Below the pieces are notes generated by a model. That model had not been told where the DNA came from. It ran no database searches and saw nothing but the letters and a program-made list of their open reading frames with translations. The translations under genes and the position numbers were made by a program. A stretch of DNA of 45,835 bases, taken from positions 1 through 45,835 of the forward strand of contig CALVRV010000011.1 in NCBI GenBank assembly GCA_944358865.1. Reading direction: 5' to 3'. Positions 1 through 7,656 of the stretch are shown here, piece by piece (position 1 is the first letter of the stretch; each line of letters opens with the position of its first letter). The DNA comes from an uncultured Bacilli bacterium. Its GTDB lineage: Bacteria; Bacillota_I; Bacilli_A; RFN20; CAG-826.

Positions 1-143
1 TTAGAAATAATGATATTAAAAATATTTTAGATGTTGAGTTTTAACACCACAAAATAGGGTTATCGTCTAAAGTCAGGTTATACACATTAATTAAATATTG
101 GTAAGAAAAAAAGAGCAAAGTAACAATTATTTACATTTTCGAG

Positions 144-171
144 TGAATTTTTACATTTTTGTTTAAATTCA
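144..171. repeat. Left copy of a 28-bp inverted repeat flanking the AAA ATPase gene
   Basis: This 28-base segment begins TGAAT and ends ATTCA. It matches the reverse complement of 1440-1467 at 26 of 28 positions, by hand alignment. It lies 25 bases before the ATPase start. The motif TTTACATTTT occurs inside it at 150-159 and once more at 130-139, exactly 20 bases earlier. It could be an operator, a promoter element or a cassette boundary. Confidence 0.75.
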
Positions 172-196
172 TACGTTAATTTGATATGCTAGAAGC

Positions 197-1432
197 ATGG
201 AAACAATAAAAAGAGAAAATTATTTGTCAAGAATTAGACCTTATTATGATTCACCTTTAATCAAAGTAATTACTGGGATACGCCGCTGTGGTAAATCTGA
301 GATTTTAAAGCAAATAATGAAAGAAATTGAAAATGGTGGTGTTGATAAAAATCACATCATTTATTTAGATCTTGAAAGCATTCAATGCAGAAATATCAAA
401 TCAGTAGAAAAATTAGAAAATGCGGTGGTTTCATTAATTAAAGATGAGAATAAATACTATATTTTTATTGACGAGATACAAAATATTCCGAAATTTGAAA
501 TAGGAATCGCAGCAATTAGAAACAGTTTAAATTGTTCTTTATTTGTTACAGGTAGCAATTCGAAACTTTTAGCAGGTAAACTTCAAGACAGATTGACTGG
601 ACGTGCTAAAGAATTTGAAGTTTATCCTTTTACTTACAATGAATATTTAGAATACAAAAATATTAATGGTATTAAATTAACACCAGATGATTTTCGCGAT
701 TATCTTCGTTTTGGCGGAATGCCTCAAAGATTTGAAGAAGCTAATGAAATAGAAATTAGAAAATATCTTATTGGACTTCACTCATCAATTATAAAAAAAG
801 ATGTTTATGGAAGTCATAAAAGGATAGATAAAGTACAATTCAAAACTGTAGCCGAGTATATATCATCAACATCGGGGAGATTGTTTTCGGCATTATCTGC
901 AGCAAAAAAATTGAAAGAGAATTTAACAAGGGAAGAACAACGTTCTTTTTCAAATTTAATCAATAAATATGCGGAATATTTAAAAGAGTGTTATTTAATC
1001 ACTGAATGTAAACCGGCATACCTTAAAGGTAAAGAACGACTTAACGGAACACGTAAGTTTTATCCTATTGACGTTGGAATTAGAATGGCTCTTGGAAATG
1101 CATACGATTATGATGATACATTTGCACTTGAAGCAGTCATTTATAACGAGTTGTTGGCAAGAGGATACGAAGTTTACTATGGGAAATTAAGAGATAATTC
1201 TGAGATTGATTTTGTTGCAATGAAAAATGGCAAAAAATGTTTTATTCAAGTTGCATATGTTATTAATAGTCAAGAAGTTAAAGATAGAGAATATGGAGCA
1301 TTTGATACCATAACTGACGGATCGCCACGTTATGTGTTATCATTAGACCAATTTGATTCATCGACAAATGGTGCAACTCATCTTTATATCATTGATTTCT
1401 TACTTGGAAAAGTTGATATACATCTATCATAA
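197..1432 (+). CDS. AAA-family ATPase with C-terminal DUF4143 domain
   Basis: The 411-residue protein has a Walker A motif GIRRCGKS at residues 27-34 and a Walker B segment IFIDEIQ around 89-95, followed by a sensor-like VTGSNSKLL near 117-125. The C-terminal part carries the DUF4143 signature with EIDFVA around 336-341. DUF4143 is related to restriction-endonuclease-like folds, but the usual acidic-x-Lys after it is replaced by IQVAY at 350-354, so nuclease activity is doubtful. Such ATPases are abundant in host-associated bacteria and their role is not established. The gene stands alone, is preceded only by a weak AGAAG, and is bracketed by the inverted repeats at 144-171 and 1440-1467. A second, diverged member of the family lies at 35577-36761. 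Confidence 0.85.
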   Translation: METIKRENYLSRIRPYYDSPLIKVITGIRRCGKSEILKQIMKEIENGGVDKNHIIYLDLESIQCRNIKSVEKLENAVVSLIKDENKYYIFIDEIQNIPKFEIGIAAIRNSLNCSLFVTGSNSKLLAGKLQDRLTGRAKEFEVYPFTYNEYLEYKNINGIKLTPDDFRDYLRFGGMPQRFEEANEIEIRKYLIGLHSSIIKKDVYGSHKRIDKVQFKTVAEYISSTSGRLFSALSAAKKLKENLTREEQRSFSNLINKYAEYLKECYLITECKPAYLKGKERLNGTRKFYPIDVGIRMALGNAYDYDDTFALEAVIYNELLARGYEVYYGKLRDNSEIDFVAMKNGKKCFIQVAYVINSQEVKDREYGAFDTITDGSPRYVLSLDQFDSSTNGATHLYIIDFLLGKVDIHLS

Positions 1433-1439
1433 TAACTGA

Positions 1440-1467
1440 TGAATCTAAACAAAAATGTGAAAATTCA
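1440..1467. repeat. Right copy of the 28-bp inverted repeat flanking the AAA ATPase gene
   Basis: The segment starts 7 bases after the ATPase stop codon. Its reverse complement equals 144-171 except at two positions. Outside the repeat, the next bases (TACGYTAA) are conserved in direct orientation with those that follow 144-171. The middle is therefore inverted while the right-hand flank is direct, because the repeat ends are themselves TGAAT/ATTCA palindromes. Confidence 0.75.
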
Positions 1468-1660
1468 TACGCTAAACTATACGAGTTTTAAACTGAACGA
1501 TATAGAGAATTCTATTTACGATTCTGCAAAGAGGCACGCTAGTAGAAAAACTAAGAGTATACATTGACGAGAGTTATTACTTTAGTAAAATAAAAAACAA
1601 CCCAGTTAAATTTGTGGATCAACTGTATACCACAAGTTTATCTAGGCATTATAGTGCACA

Positions 1661-1690
1661 AAGCTTAATTCGTCGAAATTAGGCTTTTTA
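1661..1690 (+). terminator. Rho-independent terminator
   Basis: AAGCTTAATT pairs with AATTAGGCTT (one G-T wobble) across a six-base loop and is followed by a T-rich run. It would terminate rightward transcription coming from the ATPase gene. Confidence 0.6.
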
Positions 1691-1847
1691 TGTCTTTTTA
1701 ATATTTTTGTCCGGGTCCCAAATACCCAAAAAATGCAAAACAGTGGTATTATTCGAGTGTCAGAGAAAATTTTCCCGATTTAATTTGGTATTATTTGGGT
1801 TATTGGAAGACATTGATGGCGGTAATATAAAAATAACCAAAAGGGGA

Positions 1848-3405
1848 TGCGGATATTTTTTCGGACTAATATTGATTATAATTTAACATAAATTCTTTTG
1901 GGGATAAATATCCTAATCGTCTCTTAATTCGTTTATTTTTAAACCAGATTAAATATTTTTCTAATTCAGTAATAAAATCATCACATGTTGTATATTTCCA
2001 ATCATTTGGATAAAAGAACTCATTTTTAATTGTTCCAAAGAATCCTTCACACATTGAATTGTCTGGAGAACACCCCTTTCTAGACATAGATCTTTTATAA
2101 CCATATTGTTCCATTAACTTTATCCAAGAATCTATTCTATAATGGAAACCTCTGTCGCTATGAATTAGTATCCCGCAATCACCAATAATTTCATGTGCTT
2201 CCTTTAACATTTTATTAGTTAATTCAGAATTCGGAGATTTACCAATTCTCCAAGTAATAGGAGAACCATCAAAGCAATCAATAAGAGGAGACAAATAGAC
2301 TTTACCATCTTTTAATGCAAATTCAGTTATATCTGTAAGAGCTTGTTTATATGGTTTATTCACAATAAATTTTCTATTAACTATGTTTTCAACTTGTGGA
2401 CTTATTTCTCCTTTATAAGAAGAGTACTTGAGTTTTGATTTTGGCATATAAACAAATAGTTTTTCTTCTTTCATTAACCTAATAATCACTTTTTCAGAGA
2501 TAACAATTCCATATGATTTAGACAGCTCTTGTTTTACTCTTCTATATCCATAACATTCATAATTATTAAAAAATATTTCTTTAATGATTTTCCTTGTAGT
2601 TAAGTATTTGTCAAAGTTTAGTCTTTTTATTTCATAAAAATATGTTGAACGTTTTAAATGAATTATTTTAAGCAACTCATTGATTTTATATTCTTCTTTT
2701 AAGGCGTTGATTATTTGAGTTTTTTCCTTATTGCTTAATAGAGAATAATCAACGCCTATTTCTTTTTTTAATATTTCGTTTGCTTTTTTTAGAACTTTAT
2801 TTTCAAGTTCGAGTTTTAAATGTTCTTTTCGAAGAGCTATTATTTCTTCTTCGAGTTCTTGTTTTGATTTATCTTTCTTTTTCATAATTGGTTCACCAGT
2901 TAGTTCTTTTTGCCATTCATATAAAGTAACTCTAGTAACATTATACTTATTAGCAACAGTAATTGCTGACGAATCTCTTAAAACTAAATCAACAATTGCT
3001 TTTTTCTTATCTTCATCATTTAATATCGTTGGCTTTTTATGAACTTTGTGTTTTCTAATCCATCTTTTATCTTTTTTTACCCATGCTTTTAATGATGAAG
3101 CGGATGGATAACCAAATTTTTTACATGCTTTAGTTATGTTTTCACCATGACTAAAGTAGTATTCTATTACTGACTCTTGTTCCTCTTTACTCCATTTAGA
3201 TGATTTATTCCTCGTCCTTGAAATTAAAGGTTCTCCTTTTTTTCTTTTGTCTCTCCAAGATCTTAATGTATAGCGATTAATCCCTAATGCTCTTGCAGTC
3301 TTAGATAATTGTCCATCATAGGTATCTAATAAATTTAATGCTTTTTTTATTTCTTCTATTTTGTGCATACTTGTCCTTTCTATTTAGTCCAAGTTTTTGT
3401 CTGCA
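1848..3405 (-). mobile_element. IS3-family insertion sequence (IS150-like), apparently complete
   Basis: The element has one transposase gene and imperfect terminal repeats. The left end starts TGCGGATATTTTTTCGGACTAA; the right end, read inward, starts TGCAGACAAAAACTTGGACTAA. The shared TGC-GA and GGACTAA blocks with TG termini fit IS3-family ends. I see no clear 3-4-base target duplication. The right end touches the left end of the IS21-like element, so the IS3 probably inserted at or beside it. The outer boundary could be off by a few bases, because the TGCA at 3402-3405 could belong to either element. Confidence 0.75.
1866..3368 (-). CDS. IS3-family transposase, single-frame OrfAB fusion
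   Basis: The 500-residue protein joins OrfA-like and OrfB-like parts without a frameshift. Helix-turn-helix segments are visible at about residues 6-42, 62-98 and 120-153. They are followed by a leucine-rich coiled coil at about 168-203, an HTH_21-type region at 255-310 and the rve catalytic core. The catalytic triad reads D346 (TDITEF), D405 (HSDRGFHY) and E441 (SMCEGFFG), which gives the 35-residue D-E spacing of the IS3 family. The C-terminus has the usual IKRRLGYLSPKEF. Most IS3 elements make the fusion by programmed frameshifting; here it is encoded directly. The enzyme is expected to move the element at 1848-3405. No damage is visible. Confidence 0.92.
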   Translation of the reverse strand: MHKIEEIKKALNLLDTYDGQLSKTARALGINRYTLRSWRDKRKKGEPLISRTRNKSSKWSKEEQESVIEYYFSHGENITKACKKFGYPSASSLKAWVKKDKRWIRKHKVHKKPTILNDEDKKKAIVDLVLRDSSAITVANKYNVTRVTLYEWQKELTGEPIMKKKDKSKQELEEEIIALRKEHLKLELENKVLKKANEILKKEIGVDYSLLSNKEKTQIINALKEEYKINELLKIIHLKRSTYFYEIKRLNFDKYLTTRKIIKEIFFNNYECYGYRRVKQELSKSYGIVISEKVIIRLMKEEKLFVYMPKSKLKYSSYKGEISPQVENIVNRKFIVNKPYKQALTDITEFALKDGKVYLSPLIDCFDGSPITWRIGKSPNSELTNKMLKEAHEIIGDCGILIHSDRGFHYRIDSWIKLMEQYGYKRSMSRKGCSPDNSMCEGFFGTIKNEFFYPNDWKYTTCDDFITELEKYLIWFKNKRIKRRLGYLSPKEFMLNYNQY

Positions 3406-3476
3406 CTCCCAAAAAGGGAAAATAATATTCACCAATTTGGGTAATATTTTATAATTCATTCCGAAAGGAGTGATTT

Positions 3477-4685
3477 ATGGAATTAAATTTAATCGGCACT
3501 TTAAATGTTTTAAAAACGATGAAAATGATGTCTAACTTTAGTGAACTTGCTCGTACTTTTGGTAAAGACAGACATACAATTAAAAAAATGTATGATGGAA
3601 AGGAGGCAAAAATCAAAAAGAAAAAGCCATCAGAGTTAGATCCTTATAAGGATGAAATAGTTGAGATTTTATCTCATCCTGGAGTCAAAGTGAAAGCAGC
3701 ATACTGGTATTTTAAAAACGAGAAAAATATAAAATGCAGTTATGATAATTTCAAATCATATGTAAATAAATTCAAATTATTTGAACAAGCAAAGACATTT
3801 ACTCCACATCCATTATTTGAAACCGATCCAGGAAAACAGCTTCAAGTAGATTGGGTTGAGTCAATTAAAATTACAACTATAGAAGGCGAAATAATAAAAT
3901 TTAATCTTTTCAGTGCAACTTTAGGATATTCAAGATTTCATTACTTTGAATATTCAGAATTTAAAAGTGAGTCTGACTTTAAAAGATGTCTAATTCATTT
4001 CTTTAAAAAAATAGGTGGGACTACAAAAGAAGTATTAACAGATAATATGTCAGCAATTGTTAATATTAAGGAAGCAAAAAAGCAAATACATCCATCTATA
4101 ATTCAATTTTTTAAAGATTTAGGAATAAGATTAAGACTATGTCAGATAAGAACACCTCAAACTAAAGGAAAAGATGAAGTATCAAATAAATTTGCTCAAT
4201 GGCTTAATGCTTATCAAGGGAAAATTAAAGATAAAAATCACTTATTAAAACTTATTGATAAATTAAACATCGATATTAATAAACAAAAGAATACTAGAAC
4301 AAATATTCCACCTATTCTTTTATTTAAAAAAGAAAAAGAATATTTAAGTCCTCTTCCTAACAGCGAATTATTAGATTCTTACGAAGATGAGATGCGTTCT
4401 TGCAAGGTACCATCAACATTTCTTATCGAATATAAAGGAGCTAAATATTCTGTACCTCCTTATCTTATCAATAAAACAGTTAAATATAAAGAGGTCATGG
4501 AAAAACTTTATATTTATTATCAAAACGATTTAGTAAGTGAACATCAAATTAATAAAAAGCATACAATCAATTATTACCAACACGATTATAAAAATGGTTT
4601 AATTGGAAAATTTAAAGATGATGAAGATATTGAAAAAATAACTAGTGAAAACCTTGCAAAATTTAAAGATTTAGGAGAAAAATAA
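3477..4685 (+). CDS. istA: IS21-family transposase IstA
   Basis: The 402-residue protein starts with a helix-turn-helix (about residues 18-38, FSELARTFGKDRHTIKKM). The DDE integrase core shows D125 (LQVDWVE), D189 (EVLTDNM) and E234 (TKGKDEVSNKF). The Mu-transposase-like C-terminal domain runs from about residue 310, with YKGAKYSVPPYLI and KLYIYYQNDLVSEH. A good ribosome binding site (GAAAGGAG) precedes the ATG. Its stop TAA shares a base with the ATG of the ATPase-helper gene, as is usual for istA-istB. The length is near the lower end for the family, but all catalytic residues are present. Confidence 0.92.
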   Translation: MELNLIGTLNVLKTMKMMSNFSELARTFGKDRHTIKKMYDGKEAKIKKKKPSELDPYKDEIVEILSHPGVKVKAAYWYFKNEKNIKCSYDNFKSYVNKFKLFEQAKTFTPHPLFETDPGKQLQVDWVESIKITTIEGEIIKFNLFSATLGYSRFHYFEYSEFKSESDFKRCLIHFFKKIGGTTKEVLTDNMSAIVNIKEAKKQIHPSIIQFFKDLGIRLRLCQIRTPQTKGKDEVSNKFAQWLNAYQGKIKDKNHLLKLIDKLNIDINKQKNTRTNIPPILLFKKEKEYLSPLPNSELLDSYEDEMRSCKVPSTFLIEYKGAKYSVPPYLINKTVKYKEVMEKLYIYYQNDLVSEHQINKKHTINYYQHDYKNGLIGKFKDDEDIEKITSENLAKFKDLGEK

Positions 4686-5438
4686 TGTCTAATTATATAA
4701 AATTGATTAATAATTTTGATTCTTTAAAATTAAATACTTTTAGAAATAATATTGATTCATTCATTGATGAAGTTAATAGTGGCAAAATTAATGTTGTTGA
4801 TGCGTTTTATTCTTTAACAGAAAAAGAAATGGCTTTTAGACAAGATAGAGTTAATAAAGCTATGATTACAACTTCTCATTTTCCTTATGTAAAAACATTC
4901 GACGATTATGATTTTTCTTATCAGCCAAGATTAAATAAAGATGAGATATTAGATCTTAAAAATCTTAGGTTTATACAAAATAATGAGAATATTGTTTTTA
5001 TGGGAACTCCTGGCGTAGGGAAAACACATTTAGCGATTTCTGTTGGAATAGAATGTGCAAAAAATCGATATCAAACTTATTTTATTAATTGTAATGAATT
5101 AATAATGCAGCTTAAAAAAGCTAAACTTGAAAATACTTTAGCTAGAAGGCTTAAGCATTTCACTTCTTATAGTGTTCTTATTATAGACGAAGTAGGATTC
5201 CTTCCAATTGATGGAGATGATTCTAACTTACTATTTCAATTAATATCTATGAGATATGAAAAACATCCTACTATATTTACAACTAATAAAAGTTTTAATC
5301 ATTGGGGCGAAGTATTTAACGATTCAGTTATAGCAAATGCAATGTTAGATCGTATATTGCATCATTGTAAAGTTTTTTCAAATTATAGGTCCTTCTTATA
5401 GAATGAAAGGAAAGGAGGAACTATTTAAAGAAGACTAA
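4685..5438 (+). pseudogene. istB: IS21-family helper ATPase IstB, frameshifted near its C-terminus
   Basis: IstB is the DnaC-like AAA+ helper of IS21 transposition. The intact frame shows Walker A GTPGVGKTH at residues 107-115 and Walker B VLIIDEVGF at about 164-172. This frame ends at 5401 with NYRSFL after HHCKVF, an unusual ending. Reading one base later after the T6 run at 5373-5378 gives QIIGPSYRMKGKEELFKED and a stop at 5436-5438, which is the normal IstB tail (HH, then a hydrophobic patch, then SYRMK). A one-base T insertion therefore explains the truncation. It may be a real mutation, a slippery site or a sequencing error; the ATPase core is untouched, so partial function is possible. 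Confidence 0.82.
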
Positions 5439-5478
5439 CCAATATTGGTAAAAGTTATTTTCCCTTAATTGGTAAAAA

Positions 5479-6042
5479 TTATATTGCTTTTATCATAATG
5501 ATAAAAGTTACCATAATTAGAGCAAAAACAAGTGCGAGATAGTAGAGCTCTTTCCATAATTTTTCCCATCTATTTTCGAGATTGCGAAACCAACTTTTGC
5601 TTATTTGTTCTCTTAAGTCGCTAGTTATAACTTGAAGAGTAGAAAAACAAATCTCCCCATTGGTGATTGGAATATTTTTGAAAACATTTTCGTACATATC
5701 TTCGAGGGTCTCTTTTATTTTTCTATATATGCTTTGTCTCTTATACAAGCGATAATGCAAAATTATATTTAATATCACCACTAGAATGAAAGCTGCCCAT
5801 GAAACGATTGTGATAGCAAGGTTAGGAGGGTATGCAAAACAGCAACAAGAAATATATGCAGCAACAAAAGCAACATATGCGGCAAAGAAAAACGACATAA
5901 ACAAATTGGCTTGTTTATAACAAGCGGTAGATGAATTATTTATAATAGTATCTATGCTTTGAATTTCTCTTCTTATTGAGTCTTCGACATAAGCTTCTTC
6001 TCTTGTTAAAGGAGTATGTTCAACAGTTTCGATAATTTTCAT
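5479..6042 (-). CDS. Multi-pass membrane protein of unknown function, divergent to the Thoeris-like genes
   Basis: I do not recognise the family with confidence. From the preferred start (ATG at 6042-6040, nine bases after AGGA) the protein has 187 residues; an ATG six bases upstream sits too close to the AGGA. After a charged N-terminal helix it has two hydrophobic segments at about residues 47-67 and 76-98. These are followed by a charged helical stretch and a last hydrophobic segment at about 164-186. Two TM helices plus a cytosolic helical tail recall the SLATT class of defence-associated membrane proteins, but this is only a topology resemblance. The gene faces away from the TM-macro gene across a short shared promoter region. 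Its stop codon sits at the edge of the IS21-like element, so the natural C-terminus may have been altered by the insertion. Confidence 0.6.
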   Translation of the reverse strand: MKIIETVEHTPLTREEAYVEDSIRREIQSIDTIINNSSTACYKQANLFMSFFFAAYVAFVAAYISCCCFAYPPNLAITIVSWAAFILVVILNIILHYRLYKRQSIYRKIKETLEDMYENVFKNIPITNGEICFSTLQVITSDLREQISKSWFRNLENRWEKLWKELYYLALVFALIMVTFIIMIKAI

Positions 6043-6048
6043 AATCAT

Positions 6049-6150
6049 AATTCCTAATTACTGTAAGAAAATATTAACAACTGTTTGTTTGGGTATAAAA
6101 AAACATTATTTATAACAAACAAGGTCAAATGACGTATAATAGTTTTATAT
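6049..6150. promoter_or_regulatory. Divergent promoter region of the Thoeris-like locus
   Basis: A TATAAT box at 6135-6140 lies only ten bases before the ATG at 6151. There is no Shine-Dalgarno sequence between them, so the rightward transcript may be leaderless or nearly so. The same interval must hold the leftward promoter of the membrane-protein gene. An ATAACAAAC motif at 6112-6120 is also present in the palindrome at 11577-11594. Confidence 0.45.
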
Positions 6151-6993
6151 ATGTGGAAAAAGAAAAATGCAATCAAATCTCTAAATTGGTCTTTATCTAT
6201 TTCTTCTTTTATTGGGGCACTTTTGTCTTTTATATTACTGCCAAGTAATTTTTGGTGGATTGGGTTAATTATATTTGTAACAACATTTATAATAGTGTTT
6301 TTCACAATATATTTAGTTTTGAGATTCAAGAAACGCCACAGAATTTCGGGAAGAGGATCGGTTTTTATTGAATCTAGGTATGGTAATGTTCTGAAAATCA
6401 AAAAAGATAAACGCGAAAAAACAAAACCGGTTGTTGTGATTCCTGTTAATTCTTCGTTTGACACTATAGTAGAAGATAGCCCAAGCATTGTAGACAGAAT
6501 TATTGAGGGGACTTCGATTCATGGACAATGGTTAAGACAATATGCTTCAACACCTGAATTATTAGAAAAACTTGATAGGGATATTAGTCAATTTATTGCT
6601 AACAAACATTTGATTCCTATTAAAGTGCTAGACAATAAAAGAGGTAAGAAGGATGTTTATCCTCTAGGAAGCTATGTATTCATTGAAACAAACGATTGTA
6701 TCTTTTTGTTATTCGCGCTAACTGAATTTAACGAACATAATAAAGTTGTAAAAAAAGATGCCGAGGAATTTACTATCTTAATGAAAAAACTTATGGATAT
6801 AACTGATGAATGTGCTGGTAAACACGTCTATATTCCTGTAATGGGAACAAAAATTGCTCTTTTTGGAATTAATGATTTAGCTTCGTTTGAATATATAAAG
6901 AATGCAGCCTTAAATAAAAAATGTTCCTTGAGGGCATCTATATCTATCGTCATCTTTGAAGAGTCTAGAGATAAAGTCTCTATCTATGATTAA
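6151..6993 (+). CDS. thsA: Two-TM macro-domain-like effector, type II Thoeris ThsA-like
   Basis: The 280-residue protein begins with two hydrophobic helices (about residues 15-31 and 36-58) followed by the basic stretch RFKKRHR. The soluble part resembles a macro (ADP-ribose-binding) fold: the strand and loop VVVIPVNSSFDTIVED (94-109) replaces the usual NAAN region, and YIPVMGTKIALFGIN (227-241) looks like the phosphate-binding loop. TM helices fused to a macro domain, directly before a TIR gene, is the arrangement reported for type II Thoeris. There the TIR enzyme makes a histidine-ADP-ribose signal that the macro domain senses, and the TM part damages the membrane. Assignment rests on architecture and context; I could not run a structural search. 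The start is the only ATG near the TATAAT at 6135. Confidence 0.72.
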   Translation: MWKKKNAIKSLNWSLSISSFIGALLSFILLPSNFWWIGLIIFVTTFIIVFFTIYLVLRFKKRHRISGRGSVFIESRYGNVLKIKKDKREKTKPVVVIPVNSSFDTIVEDSPSIVDRIIEGTSIHGQWLRQYASTPELLEKLDRDISQFIANKHLIPIKVLDNKRGKKDVYPLGSYVFIETNDCIFLLFALTEFNEHNKVVKKDAEEFTILMKKLMDITDECAGKHVYIPVMGTKIALFGINDLASFEYIKNAALNKKCSLRASISIVIFEESRDKVSIYD

Positions 6994-7004
6994 GGAGGCA
7001 CAAA

Positions 7005-7631
7005 ATGAGCCATAGAGTATTTATAAGTTTTAAAAAAGAAGATTCTAATTATAAAGCAAAAATTGTTGAAAGACTTAAAGAAAAAGAAATACAAGTTAAC
7101 CACTTAGATGAAACAATTCAATCAAACAACATTGACTATGTAATGCAACAAATTCGTGATAAATGGCAAGGTTCAACGACAGTTACTGTATTTTTGATTG
7201 GGTTACATTCTTCAGAAAATGAGGGCGTTGATGCATACGGAAGAAATCACCAAAGCTTTATTATTAGGGAATTAAGATCGGCTCTTTCTGATAGAGATGG
7301 TAATCCTCGCGATGGTATTCTTGGCGTAGTTTTGCCAGAAATGGAGCAGAAAATCTATGGCGGTTCATATAAATGTGAGCATTGCCAACAGCTTATAAAT
7401 GTCGTCAATATAGATGATTCAACTGTGATTAGAGAGTTCTCTAAGAATTATTATTTAAAAGCAGATAGATGTGGACATTATAGCGAAGATGGTCGGTTTT
7501 GTGTTTTGTGTCGATATAGCGAATTTATGAATGACCCTGAAAAATATATTGATAGAGCATATGATAAGATTAATGAACCAATTGCTAAGTTTGTAACTTA
7601 TAAAGGAATTAATCATAAAGGAAACTATTAG
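7005..7631 (+). CDS. thsB: TIR-domain protein (MTH538/DUF1863-type), Thoeris ThsB-like
   Basis: The 208-residue protein opens with HRVFISFKKEDSNYKAKIV, the TIR-like first strand and helix, followed by TVTVFLIG (59-66) and the helix FIIREL with E89 near the expected catalytic glutamate. GILGVVLP (104-111) is another conserved TIR-like strand. In Thoeris such proteins detect phage and convert NAD into a signalling nucleotide. It follows the TM-macro gene by 11 bases with an AAGGAGG site, so the two are co-transcribed. An unusual insertion after residue 120 carries CEHC (124-127), C156 and CVLC (166-169), which could bind zinc. The TIR call is strong; catalytic activity is inferred. Confidence 0.8.
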   Translation: MSHRVFISFKKEDSNYKAKIVERLKEKEIQVNHLDETIQSNNIDYVMQQIRDKWQGSTTVTVFLIGLHSSENEGVDAYGRNHQSFIIRELRSALSDRDGNPRDGILGVVLPEMEQKIYGGSYKCEHCQQLINVVNIDDSTVIREFSKNYYLKADRCGHYSEDGRFCVLCRYSEFMNDPEKYIDRAYDKINEPIAKFVTYKGINHKGNY

Positions 7632-7656
7632 TTCACTATTCAAATAGGAAATTATT

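Larger units (their letters stand above)
1433..1847. other. Intergenic stretch with a short broken frame and a possible old IS21-like end
   Basis: No intact gene is visible. A plus-strand open frame of about 43 codons ends at a TAG near 1681 and contains YIDESYYFSKIKNN; I do not recognise it, and it has no start with a ribosome binding site. The part at about 1766-1800 reads TTTTCCC, a T/A stretch, then AATTTGGTATTATT. This resembles the right end of the IS21-like element at 5458-5482, so this may be a leftover end of a related element. The IS3 element follows directly at 1848. Confidence 0.4.
3406..5480 (+). mobile_element. IS21-like insertion sequence with frameshifted istB
   Basis: The ends share an inverted repeat. 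The left side reads AAGGGAAAATAA at 3414-3425 followed by a CACCAATTTGGG block. The right side, reverse-complemented from 5455-5466, gives the same twelve bases followed by ACCAATATTGG. Repeated CCAAT-TTGG blocks near both ends fit the multiple transposase-binding repeats of IS21-family elements. The outer limits are approximate. The left end abuts the IS3 element. The right end reaches the stop codon of the minus-strand membrane-protein gene at 5479. Confidence 0.7.

Noticed and set aside
144-1467. The 28-bp inverted repeat as an insertion sequence
   Set aside because: The enclosed gene is an AAA/DUF4143 ATPase with no transposase signature, and no target duplication is visible outside the repeats.
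1565-1681. A 40-codon frame with YIDESYYFSKIKNN as a real small gene
   Set aside because: No start codon with a ribosome binding site, no family recognised, and it lies in decayed DNA between mobile elements.
6054-6528. Minus-strand open frames opposite the TM-macro gene
   Set aside because: They overlap a gene with clear domain structure, lack ribosome binding sites and have compositions expected of antisense frames.
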